Source: Nitrospirota bacterium (GTDB taxonomy: Bacteria > Nitrospirota > Thermodesulfovibrionia > Thermodesulfovibrionales > UBA6898). Taken from it: a stretch of 64,000 nt of DNA. The position numbers and the translations under genes are program-made. Numbering within the stretch: the first letter of the stretch is position 1; each line of letters opens with the position of its first letter. The notes below the pieces were generated by a model. That model had not been told where the DNA came from, ran no database searches, and saw only the letters and a program-made list of their open reading frames with translations. The stretch spans positions 21,603-85,602 of the forward strand of contig JACRLQ010000084.1 of the NCBI GenBank assembly GCA_016215155.1, in the 5' to 3' direction. Of this stretch, positions 16,610 to 26,635 are shown piece by piece.

Positions 16610-17841
16610 TGGCCAAGGTATATCTCATAGACGTGACAAACAGGGACGGCGTCCAGACCTCACGGATCCTTCTGCCGAAGCTCTCGAAAACCATGCTCAA
16701 CATATACCTCGATCAGATGGGCGTTTACCAGAGCGAGATAGGGTTCCCGACACTGAGGCATGAGATCAACTATATTAACGGGAATCTCGCTTTGGCTAAG
16801 GCCGGAGTAATAAAAAACATACGTCTGGAGGGATGGTGCAGGGCTATCCCCGAGGATGTAATCCTTGCCTTTAATAATTGTCCGGACCTTAGGGACCTGA
16901 ATTTATCCATGTCGACCTCGGAGATCATGATTCAGGGGAAGTTTCTCGGCAGGAAGACCTGGGGAGAGATCGTCTCGACCATGACCGGGGCGGTCAGGGC
17001 GGCAAAAGAGCTCGGGGCAAGGTCCGTGGGCGTCAACGCGGAGGACGCCTCCAGGACCGATCTAAGCAGGCTGATAGATTGCGCTCTTGCCGCACAGGAG
17101 GCCGGGGCCGACCGCTTCAGATATTGCGACACGCTTGGGGCGGATGACCCGATAACCATCTACGAAAGGATCAGGGCGCTTTCACTCGCGGCAAACATCG
17201 CAATCGAACTTCACTGTCATAATGACCTCGGCATGGCCGAGGCGGTCTCCTGCGCGGGCGCTCAGGGGGCGATCGAGTGCGGGGTTGACGCCTTCATCAA
17301 TACCACGGTCAACGGATATGGCGAGCGGTGCGGAAACTGTGATCTGGTCTCCACCATCCTTGCCCTGAAGTATTCACATGGCCTGAGCAGGAAAGTGAAA
17401 CTTGATGAGCGGGTCAACCTCAGGGAAGCCTGGAAAATAGCGAAATATGCCTCGTACGCCTTCGGTCTGCCGATACCGATCGGCCAGCCGGGTGTCGGAG
17501 CGAACGCCTTTGCGCATGAGTCCGGGATCCACGCGGACGGGGCCTTGAAAGACAGGCGGAACTACGAGCTTTATGGCCCGGAAGATGTCGGCCGCGGAGA
17601 ACCTGAACTCACCCAGACGGGCAGGATAATAACCACGGGGGAATATGGCGGGGTCAAAGGGTTCCGGCACGTCTATGACAAGCTCGGCATCCATTTCATA
17701 AATGACGCGGAGGCGCGCTCCATATTTGAACTCGTCCAGTACGCGAACCTGCACACCCAGAAGCCCCTGACCGATGACGAACTCCGTCTGATTGCGGAAA
17801 ATCCCGATCCGGTGAGGAAAATTCTGACGATGACGGTGTAG
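16609..17841 (+). CDS. nifV: Homocitrate synthase NifV
   Basis: NifV condenses acetyl-CoA with 2-oxoglutarate to homocitrate, the organic ligand of FeMo-co. The 410-aa protein has VTNRDGVQTSR at the start of the HMGL-like TIM barrel and the metal-binding HCHNDLGMA near residue 205, plus NTTVNGYGERCGNCDL. The start at 16609 overlaps the hesA-like stop by one base; the upstream in-frame ATG 16561 lies inside that gene. It could be confused with isopropylmalate or citramalate synthase by motif alone, but length and nif context support NifV. Confidence 0.93.
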   Translation: MAKVYLIDVTNRDGVQTSRILLPKLSKTMLNIYLDQMGVYQSEIGFPTLRHEINYINGNLALAKAGVIKNIRLEGWCRAIPEDVILAFNNCPDLRDLNLSMSTSEIMIQGKFLGRKTWGEIVSTMTGAVRAAKELGARSVGVNAEDASRTDLSRLIDCALAAQEAGADRFRYCDTLGADDPITIYERIRALSLAANIAIELHCHNDLGMAEAVSCAGAQGAIECGVDAFINTTVNGYGERCGNCDLVSTILALKYSHGLSRKVKLDERVNLREAWKIAKYASYAFGLPIPIGQPGVGANAFAHESGIHADGALKDRRNYELYGPEDVGRGEPELTQTGRIITTGEYGGVKGFRHVYDKLGIHFINDAEARSIFELVQYANLHTQKPLTDDELRLIAENPDPVRKILTMTV

Positions 17842-17942
17842 GAAGCGGCCAGAGCTCTTCCGCACAACAAAATTGTAGCCTAGACACATAATTGTCCTAC
17901 TCCCTTATGACATAAAACATTTTAAATCAGCGGGTTGCAACT

Positions 17943-17957
17943 TGGCATAAATCTAGC
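17943..17957 (+). promoter_or_regulatory. Candidate sigma-54 promoter before the HTH gene
   Basis: TGGCAT-AAATC-TAGC has the correct -24/-12 spacing with one mismatch in each box. An upstream TGT-N9-ACA (near 17875-17890) misses the UAS spacing by one base, so NifA dependence is uncertain. Confidence 0.5.
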
Positions 17958-17980
17958 TATATACAGAGGCAGGTGACATT

Positions 17981-18205
17981 ATGGATTCCCTGAAAGACAA
18001 AATTAAGGACCTGGAAAAAGAGGCGATCATCAAGGCGTTGAGCGAGTGCAACTGGGTCATGGCCAGGGCCGCGAAGAAACTCGGGATAACCGAAAGGATA
18101 ATCGGCTACAAGATAAAAAAATACGGGTTGAGAATAAAGGAGGTGCGATGGATAGAGGACATGCGGCATTCAGAGGTCAGTGATGGGAAGCATAATACCA
18201 AATAA
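17981..18205 (+). CDS. Stand-alone NifA-type Fis-family HTH protein
   Basis: The 74-aa protein consists almost only of a Fis-type helix-turn-helix: LEKEAIIKALSECNWVMARA followed by AKKLGITERIIGYKIKKYGL. This closely resembles the C-terminal DNA-binding domain of NifA. It has no GAF domain, no AAA+ domain and no GAFTGA loop, so it cannot activate sigma-54 by itself. It may bind the TGT-N10-ACA sites as competitor or co-factor. It has its own RBS-like AGGTG and sits between nifV and the porin-amtB-glnB genes. It might instead be a remnant of a deleted nifA. Confidence 0.8.
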   Translation: MDSLKDKIKDLEKEAIIKALSECNWVMARAAKKLGITERIIGYKIKKYGLRIKEVRWIEDMRHSEVSDGKHNTK

Positions 18206-18236
18206 CTTCATAAAAGATAATTCCAAAGGAGGAAAA

Positions 18237-19340
18237 ATGAAAAAATTAATTACAAAAGCAGTTTTAACATTCATTATGGTATTGGGTCTGGCGTACGCTG
18301 TAAAGGCGGAAGATGCCAGGCCCGCGGCCAACCCGATGGCGGACATCAAGGCCGCACTCGGCCTGAGCATCTACCTGCAGGGTGGATACAACTATAATTT
18401 CGAAAGCCCCGACCCCAGTGAGAACGACCTGAGGGTCTTCGACCACAAGGCCAACAGCTTTACGTTTGATCTCGCGCAGATCATATTTGCGAAGGACGCC
18501 CCGGTGGGGGGAGCCGGCTACAAGCTGAAGCTGTCCGCGGGCGAGACGGCGAAATTCATCCATTCAAGGGGCCTGGGCAAGGCCGATGACGAATTCGATC
18601 TCACCGAGGCATATATAACTTATATGGCCCCGGTAGGAAAAGGACTGAAGCTTCAGTTCGGAAAATTCGTCACGATGCACGGCGCGGAGGTAATCGAGGC
18701 CAGGGACAACTTAAACTATTCGCGTTCCCTGCTTTTTAATTATGCGATACCCTTTACCCATACGGGTCTTATGGCCGGCTATGCCCTTTCAGACCAGGTG
18801 AGCGCAAACCTCTATCTCGTAAACGGGTGGGACAACACGGATGACAACAACAAGGGCAAGACCGCCGGGCTTACAGTCGGCTATACACCGTCAGAGCAGG
18901 CCGCGCTCATCTTCAATGTTATGTTCGGTCCTGAGAAGGACAGCAGTTCCGACAACAGGTTTCTCTTTGACTGGGTCGGCACCTTTAAGCCGGTGAAGAA
19001 CACTACAGTCGTCCTTAACACGGACTATGCCGCTGAAGAGAAGTCGGCTGCCGGCGGCGGGACGGCAAAATGGTACGGCATAGCGGGGTACGTCAAATAC
19101 GACTTCAGCGATCTGGTAAGCGGAACTATCAGGGCGGAGTATTTCAACGACAAGGACGGCCTGAGGACCGGGACCGCGCAAAAGCTGAAGGAAATAACCG
19201 TTACCCCGGAGTTCAAGATCGGAAAGTCGATCATAGTAAGGCCGGAATACCGGCATGATATTTCCGACAAGCTGTCCTTTAAGGGCGGCACAAAAAAGAC
19301 CCAGGACACCATAGCCCTCGGCGTGATGTATACCTGGTAA
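18237..19340 (+). CDS. Outer-membrane beta-barrel porin (BBP2/OmpL-like)
   Basis: The 367-aa protein has a signal peptide ([20 protein letters not shown] with cleavage after VKA) and alternating beta-strand pattern. The segments [45 protein letters not shown] and NLYLVNGWD are typical of the putative beta-barrel porin-2 family. It ends in aromatic tryptophan (MYTW), typical of outer-membrane insertion. The start at 18237 has GGAGG upstream; an earlier in-frame ATG at 18180 lacks one. It is next to amtB and may admit ammonium or another nutrient when nitrogen is scarce; this is inference. Confidence 0.85.
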   Translation: MKKLITKAVLTFIMVLGLAYAVKAEDARPAANPMADIKAALGLSIYLQGGYNYNFESPDPSENDLRVFDHKANSFTFDLAQIIFAKDAPVGGAGYKLKLSAGETAKFIHSRGLGKADDEFDLTEAYITYMAPVGKGLKLQFGKFVTMHGAEVIEARDNLNYSRSLLFNYAIPFTHTGLMAGYALSDQVSANLYLVNGWDNTDDNNKGKTAGLTVGYTPSEQAALIFNVMFGPEKDSSSDNRFLFDWVGTFKPVKNTTVVLNTDYAAEEKSAAGGGTAKWYGIAGYVKYDFSDLVSGTIRAEYFNDKDGLRTGTAQKLKEITVTPEFKIGKSIIVRPEYRHDISDKLSFKGGTKKTQDTIALGVMYTW

Positions 19341-19368
19341 TCATAAAATACTTGCAGGGAGAATTAAT

Positions 19369-21098
<1,730 letters not shown>

Positions 21099-21132
21099 CA
21101 TACAAGTAATAAGTCAGTAGTAAGTGATAAGG

Positions 21133-21174
21133 CGGGGGCCCGCGGCCGTGACATCGGCGGGCCCCCGTTTTATT
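21133..21174 (+). terminator. Rho-independent terminator after glnB
   Basis: CGGGGGCCCGC (21133-21143) pairs perfectly with GCGGGCCCCCG (21157-21167), followed by TTTTATTT. Confidence 0.9.
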
Positions 21175-21423
21175 TCAATTGCAGTGTGCTCAGGCCCGCG
21201 GACTATCGGTTAAGAGCCCCAAGAGCGTCCACAATAACAGGCCGATCCATAATAATCCCTGATAATTGCCCGCCTGATAACTTTCGGGAGTTCCCCCAAT
21301 AAACAGGGTATAGGTCTCGCAGGGTCTTGAGCAATAAGGATTTAAGGGCAAATCGAAGTGGTCGGAGACTGTTTTTGAAAAAATGGGGGAACTTTTTGCG
21401 AGACACGCGGTAAAATTAAGGCC

Positions 21424-21449
21424 GTCATTCCCGCGCAGGCGGGAATCCA
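21424..21449 (+). repeat. Dispersed GTCATTCCCG repeat inside cassette copy 1
   Basis: GTCATTCCCG...CGGGAATCCA with a 6-bp loop. It is part of a roughly 60-bp segment present in this cassette copy but absent from the copy at 63258-63729, so it probably arrived later. Confidence 0.75.
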
Positions 21450-21471
21450 TTTTTGTCTTATAATCCTGCAT

Positions 21472-21767
21472 ATGAAAGAAAACTTTTACGTGTATATCCT
21501 TGCGAGCCAAAAGAGAGGGACTCTTTACATAGGAGTAACTTCAAAGCTGGCAAAAAGAATTTATGAGCATAAGAACGACGTAGTTGAAGGGTTCACAAAG
21601 AAATATGGGGTGCACAGGCTCGTTTACTATGAAGTTGCGCAAGATGCCAAGGCGTAGCACTAGCTAGGGAAAGGCAAATGAAAAAATGGGATCGGGTATG
21701 GAAGCTCAAGCTTATTGAGGAGCACAACTCTGAATGGGCTGATTTGTACGAAATTTTACCGACCTGA
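21472..21767 (+). pseudogene. Frameshifted GIY-YIG nuclease-family gene
   Basis: The frame starts MKENFYVYILASQKRGTLYI and is nearly identical to the intact 97-aa protein encoded at 63312-63605. After QDAKA it stops at 21655-21657. Comparison with the intact copy shows two extra bases around 21650-21656 (AAGGCGTAGC versus AAGACAGC). The rest of the protein (RERQMKKW...IEEHNSEWADLYE) continues in another frame to TGA at 21765-21767. The copy is therefore inactive unless recoded. Confidence 0.85.
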
Positions 21768-21773
21768 AAAGAG

Positions 21774-21799
21774 TGGATTCCCGCCTTCGCGGGAATGAC
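21774..21799 (-). repeat. Dispersed GTCATTCCCG repeat at cassette end
   Basis: TGGATTCCCG...CGGGAATGAC immediately after the GIY-YIG frame; the equivalent hairpin ends the second cassette (63280-63305). It could act as the transcription terminator and as part of the mobile end. Confidence 0.8.
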
Positions 21800-21834
21800 G
21801 GCAAAAAATGGGGGAACTCCTGGATAAATTTCGC

Positions 21835-21862
21835 TTGACAAATAATTAAAAAACATTAATAT
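21835..21862 (+). promoter_or_regulatory. Candidate sigma-70 promoter for the flp/tad locus
   Basis: TTGACA (21835-21840, exact -35) is followed after 16 bp by TAATAT (21857-21862, 4 of 6 to TATAAT) in an AT-rich tract. It begins 15 bp beyond the cassette and is about 420 bp before flp. Confidence 0.45.
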
Positions 21863-22203
21863 TTAAAGTAAGGACAGTAAGAACTATATAAATATACTGA
21901 TTCAGGCAACTGGTCGGAAGGGATTTGAAAAATGCTCGCCGGGCTACACATTGAAGACCAGACAAATCGGTGTGTATGCGTTTCAGTCCTCATAGCTGCG
22001 CGCCTGTCTTTGCTTTCAAGAGTGTTGGCGCCGCCGCATTGGAGCGGTAAAAGGCAACCGGCACATGTCTCGGAATCGGCTCAATGTGTATGTCAAAAAA
22101 AACAGTATTTTTGCTTGACTTCGGTTTTATTAGTGGTAAGTTGTAACCAGAAGGACCAGTTAAGGTCCGGACATTTGAGACGGAAGAAACAGACGAGGAG
22201 GTG

Positions 22204-22272
22204 ATGGCGCAAATTTTTAACGGGTTCGGAGAGTCCATATTTGGACGGATTATCTTAATAACGAAGCACTGA
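22204..22272 (+). CDS. Possible 22-aa leader peptide before flp
   Basis: GAGGAGGTG directly precedes ATG 22204; the frame encodes MAQIFNGFGESIFGRIILIT plus KH and ends 14 bp before the flp start. No family. A coupled leader is possible, but chance cannot be excluded. Confidence 0.3.
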   Translation: MAQIFNGFGESIFGRIILITKH

Positions 22273-22286
22273 GAAAGGGGGAAGAA

Positions 22287-22451
22287 ATGAAACAGCTGAT
22301 CGAGAGACTTCATAATGAAAAGGGCCAGACCGCGATTGAATACGCGCTCGTCGCCGTTCTTATCGCAATCGTTCTCGTCTTTGCCTTCAAGAATGTCGAC
22401 GTCGGTATATCGACAGCGGCCAGCAAGGTAAACAGCGCTCTGGTGCAGTAA
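22287..22451 (+). CDS. flp: Flp-family type IVb prepilin
   Basis: A 54-aa pilin subunit. After the short basic leader MKQLIERLHNEKG comes the class III processing site G/QTAIEY with E5 and Y6 of the mature protein, followed by the hydrophobic assembly helix ALVAVLIAIVLVFAF. It should be cleaved by a TadV/CpaA-type prepilin peptidase, which is not encoded in this window. RBS-like AAAGGGGGAAG precedes the ATG. It heads the tad locus. Confidence 0.92.
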   Translation: MKQLIERLHNEKGQTAIEYALVAVLIAIVLVFAFKNVDVGISTAASKVNSALVQ

Positions 22452-22459
22452 AGATGTTT

Positions 22460-22484
22460 TGCGGGGGGAATTATTCCCCCCGCA
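22460..22484 (+). promoter_or_regulatory. Strong hairpin between flp and tadE
   Basis: TGCGGGGGGAA and TTCCCCCCGCA form a perfect 11-bp stem with a 3-nt loop, 8 bp after the flp stop. No T-run follows, so partial termination or 3'-end protection of the flp message is more likely than full termination. This would raise flp over the assembly genes. Confidence 0.7.
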
Positions 22485-22532
22485 TCATTAATTGACATTA
22501 AATTTAACGTAATGAAACATGAAGGATTCCAG

Positions 22533-22985
22533 ATGAAAAGAACAGCGAACAGAGAGGGCCAGACAGTCATCGAGACCGCGATCCTTATGATCCTGATACT
22601 GATGCTTTTTTTCGGGATCGCGGAAATAGCGAGGGCATGGTGGTATAAAGGACAGTTGAACAACGCGGCAAGGGTCGGCGCAAGGGTGGCCATAGTCACA
22701 CCCTCCCTGACTCTGCCATCGTCGGCCTCCTGTTCGTCGTCGGCCCCGGTAGTAGCGGCGGCATGCGCTGCAATAACAAGCTCTGATCTCAGGAGTTCAG
22801 CCTCAGTTAACGTAGCCTGCAGTATCAATACAACTTGTTCGTCCCCGGCGGCGGCGGGTGACTCGATAACCGTTTCAGTAAGCGGCGTTTTTACAACAGT
22901 AGTCCCGGGCATGGCGTCCCTTGCAGGCAGCCTTGTGCCCGACTCAACGACCCTCACCGCGCAGATGGCTATGAGACACGAATAA
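22533..22985 (+). CDS. tadE: TadE-like pseudopilin
   Basis: A 150-aa protein with leader MKRTANREGQ and processing motif G/QTVIETAILM, then a hydrophobic helix and a Ser/Ala/Cys-containing periplasmic domain. TadE and TadF are minor pilin-like proteins needed for Flp pilus assembly. ATG 22533 has AAGGA 7 nt upstream and is preferred over ATG 22512. Confidence 0.85.
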   Translation: MKRTANREGQTVIETAILMILILMLFFGIAEIARAWWYKGQLNNAARVGARVAIVTPSLTLPSSASCSSSAPVVAAACAAITSSDLRSSASVNVACSINTTCSSPAAAGDSITVSVSGVFTTVVPGMASLAGSLVPDSTTLTAQMAMRHE

Positions 22986-23082
22986 AGATGAATATGACCA
23001 CAACATTTATATAGATAGTTATCCGGAAGTTTACAGGTCTCGTTTTCGAAATTTTCATATAACTTTAATAAAGGGGGCAATT

Positions 23083-24021
23083 ATGGCAGCGAAACCCAAA
23101 GCGGTAGTAATTATAGGGATAGCGTCTCTGGTTGTAGCGGCGTTTGCGAGTTATTCGCTCTACAGCTATCTGAAGGGGCAGGAGACGAAGGTAAAATCGG
23201 CGGTCGCCACATCAGGCGTGGTAGTGGCGGCGCTTGAGATACCTGCCGGGAGCGCCATCAACCTTACACAGCTTAAAACCGTCAACTGGCCTCAGAGCGA
23301 CCTTCCAAAGGGGTTTTATACATCTGCCGACCAGGTGGCGTCCCGCGTCAGCATGGACAAAATAGCTCCGGGAGAACCGGTCCTCGAATCAAAACTGGTG
23401 CCGAAGGACGGCCAGAGCGGCATACTGACCTATAAAATTCCCGAGGGCCATAGGGCGATGACGGTCGGGGTGGACCCTGTCTCCGGGGTAGCGGGCTTTA
23501 TCATGCCGGGCAACCGGGTGGACGTGGTCCTTACAACAAGCCAAATGTCTGGCCAGCAGCAGCCGGTCAGCAAGATCGTCCTTCAGAATGTCCCTGTGCT
23601 TGCGATCGGCCAGGTTGTCGAACAGCAGAAGGACGGCAAACCCCTGGCAGTGCCTACGGTCACCATGGATGTCGTCCCTAACGATGCCGAAAGGCTTGCA
23701 ATAGCAAGCACGCAGGGCAAGCTCCAGCTGGTATTGAGACGGGCCGGAGACGCGGACATCGCCAAGACCTCGGGCGAGACGGTCGTCAAGGTAATAGGCA
23801 TGTCAAGTTCGGCGTCCGCGCCCAGGACCTCTTCAAAAGAAAAGCCTGCTCCAAAGACACCTAAGATGTCAAAAGATTCCAAGACGGAAAAGCCCGCGGT
23901 GAAACCCGCTGAAAAGCCGGCTGAAAAACCGGTCGACATGATGAACGTTGATGTCTGGAGGGGGAGTCATAAATCCACCGAGCACTTCAAAACGGAAAAA
24001 CAACAAGAGATGACAAAATGA
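23083..24021 (+). CDS. cpaB: Flp pilus assembly protein CpaB/RcpC
   Basis: A 312-aa periplasmic or inner-membrane-anchored protein with an N-terminal membrane helix (residues 7-30), a SAF/beta-clip domain (VVVAALEIPAGSAINLTQLK) and the RcpC region with VGVDPVSGVAGFIMPGNRVDV. The C-terminal 60 residues form a Lys/Pro/Glu-rich tail with KPAEKP repeats that may bind cell wall. CpaB assists the outer-membrane secretin encoded next. Confidence 0.9.
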   Translation: MAAKPKAVVIIGIASLVVAAFASYSLYSYLKGQETKVKSAVATSGVVVAALEIPAGSAINLTQLKTVNWPQSDLPKGFYTSADQVASRVSMDKIAPGEPVLESKLVPKDGQSGILTYKIPEGHRAMTVGVDPVSGVAGFIMPGNRVDVVLTTSQMSGQQQPVSKIVLQNVPVLAIGQVVEQQKDGKPLAVPTVTMDVVPNDAERLAIASTQGKLQLVLRRAGDADIAKTSGETVVKVIGMSSSASAPRTSSKEKPAPKTPKMSKDSKTEKPAVKPAEKPAEKPVDMMNVDVWRGSHKSTEHFKTEKQQEMTK

Positions 24022-24049
24022 ATAAAACTTCGAGACATGAGGAGGAAAT

Positions 24050-25300
24050 ATGAGAAAAAATATTATCTCAATAATGCTATCGTGCCTTATTCTAATTCTG
24101 CTTTGCTCCATAACGTGGGCGGCTGTCCCCGTGAACGTGTCGGTTGGAAAAGGCACTATCGTCACTCTTAAAGAACCCAGCAAGCGTGTCTCGGTATCGA
24201 ACCCCGAGATAGCGGACATGAGCCTCGTCTCCCCTTCCGAGATACTCATAAACGGGAAAAAGATCGGGTCAACAAACATGATCGTCTGGGACACGACGGG
24301 GAAGAAGACATTTTTCGATATCCTCGTAAGCGGTGACCTGAGCCTGCTCGAGGCCCAGATTAAAGATCTGTTGCCGGGCTCCGATATCACCGCCGAAATG
24401 GTCGGCGATACCCTCATCCTGAAGGGCGGCATAATAAATGAGCAGTCAAAAAAGAAGGTCGAACAAGTGGCGCAGGCCTTCGCCCCCAAGGACGCAAAGA
24501 TCGTGAATTTGATGGTAATGAAGGACGCCCAGCAGGTGCTCCTTGAGGTCAGGGTGGCTCAGATCGACAAGACCAAGCTCCAGCAGTGGGGGGTCAGCGC
24601 GATCGCCGGTAACATTCCCGGCATCAGCTCCATAAACCCCCTCAACATGTATCAGATCGGTATTTCATACTTCAAAAGCGGCGTCGGCATAGTCCTCAAG
24701 GCGCTTCAGGAGCAAGGCATCGCAAAGGTCCTGGCTGAACCAAACATGGTCGTCCGGTCCGGCGAAGAAGGGAAATTCCTTGTCGGCACCAGGGTCCCGA
24801 TCCAGGTGGTCACAGGCGCAGCCGGAAGCCAGACGGTTTCGATACAATATGAGAACGTCGGAATCAAACTCAATTTCAAGCCTGAGGTTATGGATACCGG
24901 CGCAATAAGACTGAAGATTGACCCCGCGGAAGTCAGCAACATTATACAGTTCATATCCTTCGCAAACGGAATAACAGCGCCGGAGATAGACACCAGGGAA
25001 ATAAGGACAAGCGTTGATCTCAGGGACGGAGAGAGCCTTATCCTTGCAGGACTGCTGACCGAGGACACCAAGAAGAACATTCAGAAGATCCCGTTTTTCG
25101 GGGACATCCCGATATTTGGGGCGCTCTTCAGGAGCACCTCGGACGAGCTTGCAAAAAAAGAGCTGGCGTTTTTCATTACACCAAAGCTTGTAAAACCGAT
25201 CCCGGCCGGTGTAAAGACCCTGCTGCCTGGTGAACGCGCGATAACTCCGGAGGAAGAGAAGGAATTCAAATGGATGCCACTCGGAAAACAGGAAAACTAG
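24050..25300 (+). CDS. cpaC: Flp pilus secretin CpaC/RcpA
   Basis: The 416-aa outer-membrane channel of the Flp pilus has a signal peptide ending near TWA, an N-terminal pilus/BON region (KRVSVSNPEIADMSLVSPSE, then DTLILKGGI) and the secretin domain from about residue 230 (VLAEPNMVVRSGEEGKFLVG, DGESLILAGLL, PFFGDIPIFGALFRS). RBS GAGGAAAT is upstream. Its end overlaps the next gene by 31 bp. Confidence 0.94.
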   Translation: MRKNIISIMLSCLILILLCSITWAAVPVNVSVGKGTIVTLKEPSKRVSVSNPEIADMSLVSPSEILINGKKIGSTNMIVWDTTGKKTFFDILVSGDLSLLEAQIKDLLPGSDITAEMVGDTLILKGGIINEQSKKKVEQVAQAFAPKDAKIVNLMVMKDAQQVLLEVRVAQIDKTKLQQWGVSAIAGNIPGISSINPLNMYQIGISYFKSGVGIVLKALQEQGIAKVLAEPNMVVRSGEEGKFLVGTRVPIQVVTGAAGSQTVSIQYENVGIKLNFKPEVMDTGAIRLKIDPAEVSNIIQFISFANGITAPEIDTREIRTSVDLRDGESLILAGLLTEDTKKNIQKIPFFGDIPIFGALFRSTSDELAKKELAFFITPKLVKPIPAGVKTLLPGERAITPEEEKEFKWMPLGKQEN

Positions 25301-26586
25301 GCACGTCAAAAGAAAATGGCTTCGCCACTATCCTCCTTGCGGGGATAATGGGGCTTTTTCTGATCCTCTTCTTTGTCGTGGGGATCGACTTTGCCCGCAT
25401 TTATTACGTAAAGGGCGAGCTACAGAACGCAGCAGATGCTGCCGCCCTAGCGGGTGCTGCTGTGCTTGACGGTACAAACAGCGTTGCCCAAGCAGCCGCG
25501 AGGACCGCAGCAGTGACTTTCGCCGGACAAAATAATGCGGCAGGGACTTCTGTTGGCCTTGCCTCGGATGGCACTAATGCCTTGTCCGATGCAAACGATA
25601 TATTAGTCGGCAACTGGAATGGGACGGATTTTTTGGAGACAAGGAAACCGGTGAATGCCGTTCAGGTCAGGGCAAGAAGGACTGCCAATTCACCCGGCGG
25701 TCCGGTAGTGCTTCTTTTTGGGAATATGGTCGGGTGGGTGAATATGAGCCCGGTGAGGAATGCGACTGCCTCGCGAGTGCCTCCGCCGCTCGGGCCTTTT
25801 CCGATCTGCCTTCCGAGCTGCGACCGCGCGACCCCTATTGACGGACAGTGGGAGTTTGACGGCAATCCAACCGCTGATATATTTGCGCCCGGCGGCACCC
25901 CTGCCGGGTTCAAAGCTGAGGACGCAGCAACATTATGCACAGACACCAGCACAAGTACTCCTGGCGTTGTCAGCCCTGCCGGTCAGCACTTTTATCTCAA
26001 CTCATCGCAAGACATGGTAGGGATGGCATGGACGAACTTCGACCTGACAAATGTTGAAACATGTGGCGCTGCTTCCAAGTGCGGCGATAATCCTGATCCT
26101 GACGATATAACGCCTTACATAAAAGGCGAAAAAATCCCGCCCGACATCTGTGGGAAGGCCATATGCATAACCAACGGCACAGGGACCGGTCCTTTGGTCG
26201 AGCTGCTTAAGAATGAGTTGCCGAAGCGCGCGAAGGACCACATAGTCGGCGGAAAGACTATCCATGGATGGCGTATAACCCTGCCGATAGTCCTTGACTG
26301 TTCAGGGGGTCAGTCGTGTCCCGGCGATCCCACGGGCAGGCCGTATCCGGTCATGAACTATGCCAATGTGATTATCACTGAGGTGCTTTCTTCCGGAGAT
26401 GACCCCAAAAAGGGTATGAGGCTGGTCGGGACCAGCGACCCAAGGACTATTACCTATACCTGCAGGGACAAAAAAGGTATTGACACGACAAGGACGAGGA
26501 CCGTGACCAGTATCGGACCCTCGGGCGTCTGCGCTTCCTGCAGCGAGCCGATAATCGATGGCTCTCAGGTGAAGCTCGTCAAGTAA
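25270..26586 (+). CDS. tadG: TadG-like pilus-assembly protein
   Basis: The 438-aa protein begins with a short cytosolic part, then GFATILLAGIMGLFLILFFV, matching the TadE/TadG-like N-terminal helix. It continues with KGELQNAADAAALAGAAVL, typical of TadG. The remainder is a cysteine-containing extracellular domain (at least a dozen Cys) with no recognised fold. The start lies inside cpaC, so coupling is likely; no alternative downstream start keeps the helix leader. Confidence 0.85.
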   Translation: MDATRKTGKLGTSKENGFATILLAGIMGLFLILFFVVGIDFARIYYVKGELQNAADAAALAGAAVLDGTNSVAQAAARTAAVTFAGQNNAAGTSVGLASDGTNALSDANDILVGNWNGTDFLETRKPVNAVQVRARRTANSPGGPVVLLFGNMVGWVNMSPVRNATASRVPPPLGPFPICLPSCDRATPIDGQWEFDGNPTADIFAPGGTPAGFKAEDAATLCTDTSTSTPGVVSPAGQHFYLNSSQDMVGMAWTNFDLTNVETCGAASKCGDNPDPDDITPYIKGEKIPPDICGKAICITNGTGTGPLVELLKNELPKRAKDHIVGGKTIHGWRITLPIVLDCSGGQSCPGDPTGRPYPVMNYANVIITEVLSSGDDPKKGMRLVGTSDPRTITYTCRDKKGIDTTRTRTVTSIGPSGVCASCSEPIIDGSQVKLVK

Positions 26587-26635
26587 TGATTTAAGTGCCA
26601 GTAAATATATTTAAGAGCGAGGAGTTTAATCAGAA

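Larger units (their letters stand above)
21287..21820 (+). mobile_element. GIY-YIG inverted-repeat cassette, degenerate copy
   Basis: A 534-bp unit bounded by perfect 12-bp terminal inverted repeats GGAGTTCCCCCA (21287-21298) and TGGGGGAACTCC (21809-21820). It carries about 80 bp of conserved leader, an extra internal TGGGGGAACT (21384-21393), one GTCATTCCCG repeat (21424-21449), a broken GIY-YIG gene and another GTCATTCCCG hairpin at its right end. Flanks show imperfect direct repeats GATAACTTTCG (21276-21286) and GATAAATTTCG (21823-21833). Copy 2 at 63258-63729 shares the leader, the gene and the ends, in opposite orientation. Confidence 0.7.
21821..22286. other. 466-bp region upstream of flp
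   Basis: Apart from the sigma-70-like promoter at 21835-21862 and the short frame at 22204-22272, no gene was recognised. I looked for a cyclic-di-GMP riboswitch, which would suit a pilus operon, and did not find its conserved core. Confidence 0.5.

Noticed and set aside
21821..22286. Cyclic-di-GMP riboswitch upstream of flp
   Set aside because: Conserved GEMM core bases were not found.
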